Part shown: positions 1-12,000 of the stretch, one piece after another | How the letters are laid out: the number at the start of each line of letters is the position of its first letter | How positions within the stretch are numbered: the first letter of the stretch is position 1 | DNA from: Lepidostoma basale | Lineage: Eukaryota; Arthropoda; Insecta; Trichoptera; Lepidostomatidae | DNA: 64,000 nucleotides | Direction: 5' to 3' | NCBI GenBank assembly: GCA_022606425.2 | Contig: JAHDVF020001600.1 | Span: 62,001 to 126,000 of the forward strand | Notes under the pieces: generated by a model | Seen by the model: only the letters and a program-made list of their open reading frames with translations | What the model was told of the DNA's origin: nothing | Database searches by the model: none | Position numbers and translations under genes: made by a program

Positions 1-3000
1 CTCGTGGCTGCTGGACGTGAAGCACTGCACGAGGCGCTTCCTGTGCAGCGAGGCACGGGGCCACGCGGCGCTGGCCATGTACTACACGCTGCGAGCGAGG
101 AGCCTCCGAGGGCCAGACGTGCACCGACTTGTTCTTCACGCCACACGACTGGAGCACCATCTCAACAGGTAACCGCACTCGGCAACGAGGAGTTTGATGA
201 CTATCCTAGCGCACGCTGCCTGATGATTTTAAAAAAAATGTATACGACCGGTCGTTTGAACCCAATTACTTTATACTATTTCTTTTGATTATTATTATTT
301 TGTTGAATAGCTCTTTACATCATTACAGCGCGAGTCAAATGATGTAAAGGGTATAGCTATCATTTTGATTCTCGTGACATGTAATAGGTAGCTAATCTAT
401 CGCCATTTTGTTGTCTCGTGAATTCCATACCAGACCAAAAACAGTGTGACAAACACACTGCCATTATCAGTGATCGAACCTGGGACCTTCAGTATGGCAG
501 TCAGAGCTCTAGCAACTCTGCCACGAAGGCCGTCGATTTTATTCGATTGAATGGGGCTAGTCTTTTAGTATTTGATTAATTTAATTATGCCATGCTTTCA
601 TAGGTCTTACGTAGCTTCTTTTTCCACTTACACTGCTTGTATGCAATATTTTAATCATTTTTCTCTCATACATTTGTTCCATATGTCTAAACCATCACAG
701 GAATAATTTTTTAATTTTACTTCAGATTCAATGATTTTCCTTACATTTTTTCCTTATTGTACTCATCAGAAAAATTGGCGAGCGTGCATGTTACGATATA
801 TGAATGTAAAAGAAGCTCGAAAGGTCTATCAGGACAGAGCAGTATGGCTGTCCATCCCCTCTGTATAAGCAGATTCCATATTTTATTATCAAGAGTCATT
901 GATATTCTCTTAAAATGGTTACCATGCTACCAGTCAAATTCGAACTTGAGATCTGGACAGTCTTGTCTTTGATTGAAAATACATATTTTTGGTTGACAGC
1001 CTTTTGTGGCAGAATGGCAACAGCCATGATTGCCACACAGAAGGTCCCGGCTTCGATCCTCAGTGATGATAGAATTCACATGACAATAAAACGGTGATAG
1101 ATTAGCTACCTATCACATGACATGAGAATCAATAACTAAACAGTTATATACAGTGATTGGGCTCAAATAACCTGCTGTATACAAATGTGGAAAGCAATGG
1201 GAAACTACCACATTTCGCTAGGATTAAAACTTTAAAAATATATATATTTTTGAATTGTGTTGTTTCAGGGATTCTAAATCAACGATGGAATCCAGTCTCG
1301 TACCGCAGATGGAGCGCTCCATTGTAGTCCCGGGTCTGGACCTCCACACCATCATTCTGCTGTGGGTCATGGACTCCGGATGCGATGCAAGATCTTCCCT
1401 CAAGATGCAGCAGCATAGGCAAATCATCGGTTCGTTGCGAGCATTGTTCATTTATTTTTTTGTTCTTGTGCCCGGCTCTTGCAAGAAATGATAAAAGAAG
1501 ACGGCGTGATGGTTAGTTAGTCTTGTTCATTCATACGTGTGGAACTTGGCCTCCTCCACAACGGTCCTCCACTGACTTCTGTCTCTGGCCATTTCTCTCC
1601 ATTCCCCAGCTCCTTCCATTTTATCTCAATCTTGTTCCACGCAATCCGCCCATCTTTTCCTCGGTCTGCCCCTTGGTCTCTTTTCGCGGGGCACCCATCT
1701 GGATATAATTTGTGGTGTTCTACCTTCTGGCATCCTTTCCACATGGCCAGCCCACCGTAGGCGTTGAGACTTACGGAATCTCACTACTGTTTCCTGGTTA
1801 ATCAGTCTTTCAAGTTCAATCTCACTACTGTTTCCTTGTTAATCAGTTCTTCAAGTTCAAAGTTAGTCTTGTTAACAGTGATAATTTTATTGCTTAGAGC
1901 CAGACGTATCCCCGGCCACCGGAGTCCCAGCGTTGCTATCCAGCCTGGAGTGGTCCACGCTCCCCCGAGACGGACGGGTGCTACGAACCCTGCTGGAGAT
2001 GGGGGCTCAGCTGGAGCCAGCACCGGCTCCGGAGCAACCAGACATCGGCGAGAGTCAGGTAACAGACTAACACCTCTTAACTCTTAACAATAATCGACAA
2101 TCACAAACAATGAAATATGTGATTAATTTTTTAGATACTTTTGGCGTGGACATTGTGGTTTTCCATAATGACAATTTATTTATAAATACAGTAAAAGTCC
2201 GATAATTCGAAATTCAAGGGACCGGATTTTCCAAAAAAATTCGAATTACGAATTACGCGATCACTAAAAAAAAAAAAAAAAAATTGCGCCAACTGCTGCG
2301 GCTTGGAACATCGCGGCCATTTTTTCGTTCTGTCAAAATAATAATTATAACGTCAAGTGTTCATAATAATAATAACAAAAGTGTTTGGATAGCATAACGA
2401 CGTTTTTGTAGGTCAAATGGCGGTTTGAAATCAAAATCCTATTAAGACAGGCATCTCATTCGAATAAAAAAAAATATATATAAAAATTAATACAGTGAAA
2501 TCCGGATTTTACATTTTCCCGCCATTTGCGTGTAATTATTTCAGTCCCGATGTATTTTAGTACATTTTTTTTCCGCAATGTACGTCGAAAATATTCAAAA
2601 TACGCGCGCTTGACACATTATTTCGGTCGTGATTGGTCAGCGGGCGACGTTGCGATTGGTCAGCAGACAGCGCCTCACGTGGTGATCGGACGACACTTTC
2701 AATTTTAGCTGTTTTTATCCTATCGTCATCATTCGGTTTTCGACTTGATTTATTACGCTTTTGACATTTGCGATCGTGTTTACATAGTTTTTACGTTTTT
2801 GTTTTGTTTTATTTTTTATGTTTATTAATTTTCTTCCTTTTTGTATACTCATTCTGAAGTAATGTCTCAACAAAAAAAAACTTTGTCTAGCTTTGGAATT
2901 TCTCCGAAAACTTCGTGAAAGAAATATTGCTAATTTATAGAAAAGAAAGTATGAATACACGAAAGATGCTGAGAATAAAGATATTCTTTTTACATAGTGT

Positions 3001-6000
3001 CCTCATTTTATCGCTTTGCACTTTTTTACCGAGTGATATTTTAAAGAGAAATACGTAATACGAGGTCTGTTCAAAAAGTATCGCGAATTTTATATTTTTT
3101 CAAAAAGTATTTATTTATTCATGAATATCTATTTTGTCCCCTTCAAAGTAATTCCCCTCGGATATAATACATTTATGCCAACGTTTTTTCCAATCCTCGA
3201 AGCACTTAAAAAAATCATTTTTGTGATCTTGTTCAGCTCCTCCTTCGATGCCGTCTTTATCTCCTCAATCGTGGCGTAGCGTCGTCCTTTCATGGGCCTC
3301 TTCAGTTTTGGAAACAGGAAAAAGTCACAGGGGGCCAGGTCTGGGGAATACGGTGGCTGCGGCACCATTACTGTGTTGTTTTTGGCCAAATATTCGCGCA
3401 CAAGCAGCGATGTGTGAGCAGGGGCGTTATCATGGTGCAAAAGCCAGTTTTTGTTCTTCCACAAATCCGGGCGTTTCTGGCGGATTGCTTCGCGCAAATT
3501 GCGCATAACTTGCAGGTAATATTCCTTATTGACCGTACTACCCTGTGGCAAGAACTCATGATACACCACACCCCTGCAATCGAAGAAAACTGTGAGCAAA
3601 ACCTTCACGTTCGACCGAACTTGGCGCGCTTTTTTTGGTCTTGGCTCATGCGGCAGCTTCCATTGGGATGATTGAGCTTTGGTTTCCACGTCATAACCAT
3701 AAACCCTTGATTCGTCACCAGTTATGACCCTCTGGAGCACATTTGGGTCGTCACGGACCGAGTCCAACATCTCCTGAGCAATGTTAACGCGATGCTGTTT
3801 TTGGTCGAAATTGAGCAATTTTGGCACGAATTTCGCGGCGACCCGATTCATGCCCAAATCATTGGTTAAAATCGAATGGCACGAGCCAATCGATATGTTT
3901 AGGTCCTCAGCAACTTCTCTAACGGTGATTCGACGATTGGCTAATACTATTTTCTTCACTTTATCAATGTTTTCGTCTGTTGTTGGCGTGCTCGGGCGTC
4001 CGGCACGCTCTTCGTCGTTCATATCTTCTCGGCCCTCTGAGAACATTTTGTACCACCGATAAACGTTGCTTTGGTCCAAGGTAGCTTCACCATATGCCAC
4101 AGTCAACATTCGAAATGCGTCCGCGCACTTTATTTTGTTTTTCACACAAATTTTGATACAGATTCTTTGATCCATTTTTTGGAATAGGCAAAAATCGAAG
4201 ACGAGCCAAAACACATCCAAGCAAAACAGCTGTCAAAAATTAACTAAACATTCAAAATGGCCGACCTTGTCAGCATAAGTAAGGGACATGAGTACCAACG
4301 TAACGCTACAAAAAAATCAAAAATCAAATATACGTAGCCAGCGGAAATTCAAAATTCGCGATACTTTTTGAACAGACCTCATATATAGATATCTCGCTTG
4401 CACTAATGAAACGGATTCTTTCTCACGTGATGTCTAATTTGAATTATTAGAATTGTAGGTACATTTTGACCAAAAACTTTACGAAATACGCGATATTTCG
4501 AATTAACGGTAGAATTTACTATGAAAAGTCAATTTTCGGACTGAGCAAATTATGAATTATCGTTGTTCGAATTAACGGACTTTTACTGTAACTTGTTTTT
4601 TTGTATTAGAATTGTTTTTTATTTTACGCGATTTATTTATTTACGTATTCCCCTATACAATCTATCTAAAAAATAATAATACTACCTTCAACTTTTGTCA
4701 CCTTTCCTATTAATGTAATCAATGTACTTTTTGACTCTATACTATGTGTAATTGTTAGTTCTAATTACTATTTTTTTACTATTATAGTTTCCACCTTTAT
4801 TATTATTTTTCCTATAAATAGTACCTAACCGTTCCTTTAATTAAAATATTAAGGAACCTAAATCAATTCCAGCAAGAACTTCAAAATTATTCAAATTGAC
4901 ATAGGAACAAATACACATAGAGGTTCGAAAAATCACAAAAATTTGACATTTGATATATCGCACCGTGAGTGTAAAACTGAATTAAGTGCAAATATACATT
5001 TTGGAGCTATGGGAGTTTAAAGACTTCATATTGCTTGGAAAAACTGATTTTTTTTAAATAAACCAATGATTTTCGGTTTATAGGTATATTACTATAAACC
5101 GAAAATCTTCGGTTTATTTAAAAAAAACAGTTTTTCCAAGCAACATGAAGTCTTTAAACTCCCATATCTTCAAAATGTATATTTGCACTTAATTCGGTTT
5201 TACACTCACGGTGCGATATTATTGTAACACCTGATGATGTCAACATAGGTTGACGAAACAGCTGTCGCGTAAAATAAAATACAATTGTGATACAAAAAAC
5301 AAAGTTATTTAATTTAACAGTTTTAAATGTTAAGGTATCATAGTGTTTTTGGCCAAAACAATGGACTTTAAATAAAAAATGAAAACACTGTTTTTCATCA
5401 TCATCAGAGGCCATTGGGACTTCCTAGTCTTCCACTTTGTGGAGTGGGGAGAGTGAGGCGTTTTATATGGTTGAAAAGGCCAAATTGCAGTGTTAAACGA
5501 ATCCTCTTCTTCTTGCAGATATCCCTGGAGCAGCTGCTGATGATGGAGGCTGAGGAGGAGGAACAGGAGCAGGCTGGGGACGCGGAGCACAGTCTGGAGC
5601 TGTTCACCATGGACCCCACCCTCGGGAGGGCTCCGGTGCACACGCTGGCGCAGCACGGAGAACAGGATGCCATGGCTGTTGCTCTGCAGGTCACTTATAC
5701 TCCTAACTCCATTTTCTACTATCACGCCATTTCTACGGAGGGGTAGACAGAGAGGATGGACCGCCATGCTGCTCTGTCAAATCAAATCAGTTTATTTTCT
5801 CAACAATCAAAATTAAGGTTTAAGCCATCTGTTGAGAACAGGTAAAATATAATATAAAATACCAGGAACGCATGAGAAATGGTTCGACATTAGGAATACA
5901 AGCTGTCCTGACACCTCTCGATCTTACTCTATAGATATACATCATAACGTGGAGGCTTGTCGATTTTTCTGACTTCCAATGTGGCCGCCTTTTAATATTT

Positions 6001-9000
6001 AATTAATTTGGTCATGCCTCAGTCTTCCGCAGCTTTCCACTTACACCATTCTTTTAACTATTCTTCTTTCGTCCATTCATTCCATGTTTCCAAACCATCT
6101 CGGGGATCCTTTTTTAATTACACTTTTCTGCATTACGTTTCTTTAATTCGTCATTCGATATATCTTAACCCCGCACATTCTCAGTGATCACGCCGTTTCC
6201 TCAAAAAGGTAGCAGAAATAATGGACTGCCATACTTTTCTTTCCTGATGTATTTCTCGTTTCCTCAACATTCATACATCGTCTCCTTACGTGGCCGACTT
6301 TCAATATTTGATTTATATGATTGTGTAATGTTATCCTCGGTCTTCCTCTATTTCTAGTTCCATTTACATCTTTAGCATATATATATTTTTAACAATTCTT
6401 TCTTTTCCAGGCGTTCGTATCGGCCGGAGGCCACCTTACCCCCGAGCTGGTGGATGCTCCGGAGAGAGCCGGGCATACGGCCCTGCAGCTAGCCGCAAGG
6501 GCCGGCAGGACCGCTTCCGCCTCGGCCCTGCTGGCTGCGGGGGCTGAAGGCGGCCGCCCCGACCCTGAAGGGTGGACTCCACTAAGGGCCGCAGCCTGGG
6601 CTGGACACACGCAGGTAACAGGCTTTTTGTCCAGCCATCTCTTCCTGATAATATCTTGATGTTGGGGTTTTATTCTTTAACAATGTTTGCAATTTGTGTA
6701 TTCCCCATGCCGTCCACATGATCTCTCCCAAAGCGCCTTCTGCTTCTTCCCCATCGTACTATGTCTTCAACACCACAGACAGACCTTATTGTCTCATTTC
6801 TGATCCGATCTCTGAGGGTTCTGCCTGCGATGGAGTGTAGGGTTTACATTTCTGCTACTCTGAGAAGGTTCTTAGTCCTATTGGTATCGGCTCTGACTTC
6901 TATCCCATAATCATCAAGCAGAAAATGAAGACATCTTCAGATAATAGTCTACAAATTCTACCTTGCATCTAAGAAATGTAACATGTTTAAAAATCTTTTT
7001 CAAATTAATTATAAAATTCTGTGAGATTAATGAATGACTCTTTGCTCTATTATTTCCAGGTTGTGGAGCTTCTCCTTAAACATGGCTGCGAGGTGGACTG
7101 CGTGGACAGCGACCACCGCACGGCTCTCAGGTGACTTGGTCTCCGTTATGTAACCATACCAACTAGATGATGACACTTTGTCTTTGGGTAGAATACCACG
7201 CACGACCTGCTGCTGAAATTCAATGATATTTAACTGTAGTACTGTGAAACCTCTACCTCTAGAGAAAAAAAAAACTAAATGGGGGGGTATTAATTGCGTA
7301 GATTAATTGGGTCGAGAAACGCAAAATGAAACTGATATAGGGGTATTGAAAAAAAATCATTTAAATAAAAAAAAATGAATCACGTAGATTAGTTCGCTAA
7401 ACGCGTGTGTGAACCGAAATGAAACCGATGTAAAAAGAAAGAAAATATTTATTAACAAAACTAAACATTAATTTCCTAACTTAACGAAAAAAAAAAAAAC
7501 GTAAAAACTGTTTATAAATGACGATCGCGATTAATGTCAAAAAGATCAAAGCGTTACAAATTGAGTCGAAAACCGAATGAAGTTAACCGGCGAAAATTTT
7601 AAAATGACGGCCAATCACCACGTTGCACGCTGCATACCGACCAATCATGGCCGAAACGATGCGCCGACTCATTATCAAGTGCGCGTAACTCGCATATTTT
7701 GAATATTTTCAACGTAAATTGCGAGGAAAAAAAAACGTAAAAGCGGGTAAAAAATGTACTAAAATATATCAACAACAACAACAAACCATCACGCCGTTTC
7801 CCCGCAGGGGTAGGCAGAGAGAATGGACCGCCACACTACTCTATCCTGGCACACCTCTCTAGCTTCCTCAACATTCATACATCGAGTCATACACGCACGT
7901 CGATTCTTCCGGCTTCTGACATGACCAACTTTTAATATTTGATTAATTTGGTCATGCCATGTTTTCCTCGGTCTACCTCGACTCCTTACTCCATTTACAT
8001 TGTTAACCCATGCGCTCCATATGTCCGAACCAACGCAGCGATCCTTTCATAATTTTGTTCATAATACCTTATTTCGCTCTACATTCCTTCCTAATATCAA
8101 CATTTGAGAATCTGTCATACATCGTTCTACCACACATACGTCTTAGGGACCTCATCTCTACCGCATTTATTCTGCTCTCATCTTTCTTCTGCCAGTTCCA
8201 TGCTTCGCTTCCATACATTAGGGATGGGACCAGAATTTCATTGTGAACGGCCGTTTTTGCTTTCATTGATAAATTCTGAACTGAATGAAGTTAACCGGCG
8301 AAAATTGAAAAATGACGGCCAATCAACACGTTGCACGCCGTATGCCGACCAATCGACGATGCATCGACTCATTGTCAAGTGCGCATAACTCACATATTTT
8401 GAATATTTTCGACGTAAATTGCGAGGGAAAAAATATCGTAAAAGCGGGTAGAAAATGTACTAAAATATATCAGGAGTGAAAAAATTAAACACAATTGGCG
8501 GGAAAACGTTAAATATGGGGATGTAAATTCCGGGTTTCGTATTTTTATAGGAATGACATCTTTTGACTTGCTGTGGCATTATCAAATGTGATCTTTTCCT
8601 AATCATAAAACAATTATAATAATCATTATTTTTCTAATAGTGCTGTGCCGTTCAGGTCCCCACTTCGAATACTTTCTCGTCACGGTGATTGCTTGGGAAG
8701 TGTTACTAATATAATTGTTAACAAATGTAAAACAGCAATGCATTTTCCTTAGAGACAATAAGTTTGACTGTTAAATTTACAACACTGTTATAATATCACA
8801 ACTGTTTCTCCAACTGTTGGTGGATAATGGATAAGAAGTTTCCCTTGTACCGCGCGAGAGTCGCGCATATCTTATTTCATAACCTATTAATTTTCTAACA
8901 GGGCTGCTGCTTGGTCCGGCCACGAGGAGATAGTCCGTCTCCTCATCGCGCACGGGGCGGACGTGAACAAGACGGACCTGGAGGGACGCACGGCCCTCAT

Positions 9001-12000
9001 AGCGGCCGCCTACATGGGACACACGGACATCGTCACCCACCTGCTGGACCACGGGGCGGACATCGACCACGCAGACGCAGACGGTATTATCTTCCTTCCT
9101 TTTACCATTCTTTCTTCTTCGATGACCCTACTGCCCATATCGAGCTTGTGATGGACCGCCCTTGTCCACGAGGAACCCCTAACCTTCCTGGTCTTCGCAG
9201 CATCAATCGTGATGGATCGTCCTGGTCCGTGAGGAACCGAGGCAGAATCCCTCCTATCCTTCCTCCGCATCATCGACTACTATGGTAGTTCCTCCTGGGC
9301 ACCTCGGCACCAATGAGATGAATTTAGCTAATCCCAAAGACCTGGTGAGAAGGATTCGTCCTCTCCTGCGTCACGTCACCAATGTGATGATTCGTCCTGT
9401 CCACGATGAACCCCTAACTGTGATGAGATTGTCTTCTGTGAGGAATTAATCCCTCCTATCCTTCATTCGCGAATGGTGGACCTCATCCCCCTTCCCCCTC
9501 ATCTTCAACCACTCGGATCGGTGTTATATTTTCTAGTAGATTGAATTCATTTTATATATACCTCAATTTACGTCTCTCTCTACGATGGTTCCATACCATC
9601 ACAAGCTTTAGCTTCCAACTCCTCCTGTTCTCCGCTTCGACCCTCCAATCTGACACTCCTAACAATCTCGCCCCATCTCTCCCAACTTCATCCTACCATC
9701 GCATCCTTGGTTGCCCAGTTGGTCTTCTACCACCTGGATCCACTCAGTCCAGCTTTGACCATTACCGCATTTTTTATTTATTCTAACCATCACGCCGTGC
9801 CTACGAAGGGTTAGGCAGAGAGAATGAATCGGCTCACTTCTCCATTCCAACAACCTCTCTAACTTCCTCCACATTCAGGCAGAGAGTCATGCACGCAGGT
9901 CGATTCTTCCGATTTATAACTTTTGATTAATTTGGTCATGCCATGTTTTTTTTGGTCTTCCTCGACTCCGCACTCCATCCTTTCTTTATTCAAGCATCTA
10001 TATTTCAAAACCATTCCAGTGATCCTTCCATAATTTTGTTCACAGACGATATTACCTACATTCCTTTTACCATTACCGCATTTGTTTTTAATTCTAACTA
10101 ACTATCACGCCGTCTCTCTGAAGTGGTAGGCAGAAATTATGGACTGCCACACTGTTGTTTCAATCAAACTAAAGTGAACTCTTTACGCCTCCCCCTTTCT
10201 TCTTCAGAGTGGGGTCGCCCCTCCTAGCATGACTTCTCCAGGACGCTCTGTTGTCTGTTGAGTCCACATTTCTTGAGTGGCCTCCATTGATGACCCCCAT
10301 ATTGCCGAGGACCGTTCTCTACTCCTCCTATTTTCATTTAGTATATAAGTAACGATTTTGTCTAATTTTATCGTTTTTATCTTATTTTATCATTTTCATC
10401 TTATTTCATTGTTTTTGTCTAATTTTATCGTTTTTATCTTATTTTATCATTTTCATCTTATTTCATTGTTTTTGTCTAATTTTATCGTTTTTGTTTTTGT
10501 CTAATTTTATCGTTTTTATCTTATTTTATCATTTTCATCTTATTTCATTGTTTTTGTCTAATTTTATCGTTTTTATCTTATTTTATCATTTTCATCTTAT
10601 TTCATTGTTTTTGTCTAATTTTATCGTTTTTGTTTTTATCTAATTTTATCATTTTTGTCTTATTTTATCATTTTTGTCTTATTTTATCGTTTTTGTCTAA
10701 TTTTATCGTTTTTGTCTAATTTTATCGTTTTTATCTTATTTTATCATTTCCGTCTTAATTTATTGTTTTTTCATATTTGTCTGATTTTATCATTTTTATC
10801 TTGTTTTATTATAAGTGTCTCATTTTATCTAATTTTTGTCTCATTTGTATGGTTTTGGTCTCATTCTATTGTTTTTATACACTGAGGAAGCGTGTCTGCA
10901 GCCCGAAACCTATTTGTGACAAGTGCAATAAAGTAGTATTTGGTATTTTTCATCACCGTGAAATGATGCCGTAATATTTTTCTTGTAGGTCGGACTGCCC
11001 TCGCGGTGGCAGCCCTGTGCTCGGCCGGCGGGGGAGGTGGCACCGGGGGTGGGGGGTGCGCGCAGCTCTTGCTGGAGCGTGGTGCTGCCCCTGCCCGCCC
11101 AGACAAGGATGGCATGACTCCGCTACTCGTAGCCGCTTTCGAGGGCCACAAGTCAGTTATTATTATTATTATTTTGTTGAATCACTCTTTATTTCATTTA
11201 TTTGAATAAAAATATCAAACATTACATATAATTCCGAGATGAAAACGCTCCGCGCTATAGCTGGCAAGACCCTACGTGATCGAGTTAGGAATACAGCAAT
11301 CTGAGAAATCTGCGAGGTCGAAGATGTGGTCAGATGGGGACGTCAAAGACGGCGATACTGGCATCAACATGTAGAAAGAATGAGCTCAAATAGGATACCA
11401 TACATAGCTCTCCATGGAACGCCAAACGGACAACGCCGACCAGGAAGACCCCCGAAACGGTGGAGAGAAAGCTGGAGTTCAGCATCTCAAGAGAACCCGC
11501 CTGAAATAACAGACTCCTGAGTCTACCAAAAGGGAAGAAGAAGAAGACATTCCAGATCGTTTGCAATTACATAATAAGAATTTATAAGAGAAGCTAAAAA
11601 AAACATTAAGATTAAGAATTAGAAAGAATCATAACATTGATATTGCATCCCTGAGGCAACTCACACTATCACGAAATATGTCGACAAACGAGGCGACCCG
11701 ATTAAGCAATAAGATCGCCCTACCCACAAGCATAATCATTGGCAGGTTGGTTCTGCAGCGCGGCAAATAAAACAATCTGACAGCATATCATTGGGATTCT
11801 TTCAATCTATTGCCATTTTATTGTCACATGAATTCTACACCAGACCAAAGACAGTGTGACAATCACACTGCCCTCACCGGGAATCGAACCCGGAACCTTC
11901 GTTCAATGAATCGGGTGACCCTCGTGTCCGAGGAAAACTGTCATTCACGATTTTGAATCCGCATGTGACTGAAGAGCCCTATCCTGGACCCACAAACTCT

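Larger units (their letters stand above)
1..2058 (+). other. ANKRD50-like exons 1-3: end of the N-terminal region before the repeats
   Basis: Three exons (1-168, 1269-1429, 1898-2058) encode about 163 residues with no ankyrin signature. They include the hydrophobic helix-like segments [14 protein letters not shown] and [15 protein letters not shown]. By position this is the helical region between the NTPase domain and the ankyrin array. Exon 2 is needed to keep frame: exon 1 ends in phase 2 and exon 3 starts in phase 1, and only exon 2 reconciles them. Confidence 0.7.
2189..4588. mobile_element. Tigger/pogo-like DNA element flanked by TA, carrying a nested mariner
   Basis: The ends are inverted repeats: CAGTAAAAGTCCGATAATTC at 2189 and its near-complement ending at 4588, each bordered by TA. 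The TIR style (CAGTAAAAGTCCG..) is Tigger/pogo-like. Excluding the mariner at 3061-4381, about 1.08 kb remains with no recognisable transposase, so it is non-autonomous. Its inner part (about 2500-2960) is related, in the opposite orientation, to 7400-7775 and 8280-8530. Confidence 0.75.

Noticed and set aside
3248..3671. Forward-strand genes over the mariner
   Set aside because: They are antisense shadows of the transposase frame.
5414..5746. Single-exon 110-residue gene
   Set aside because: The middle is exon 4 of the ANKRD50-like gene; the flanks are intron read-through.
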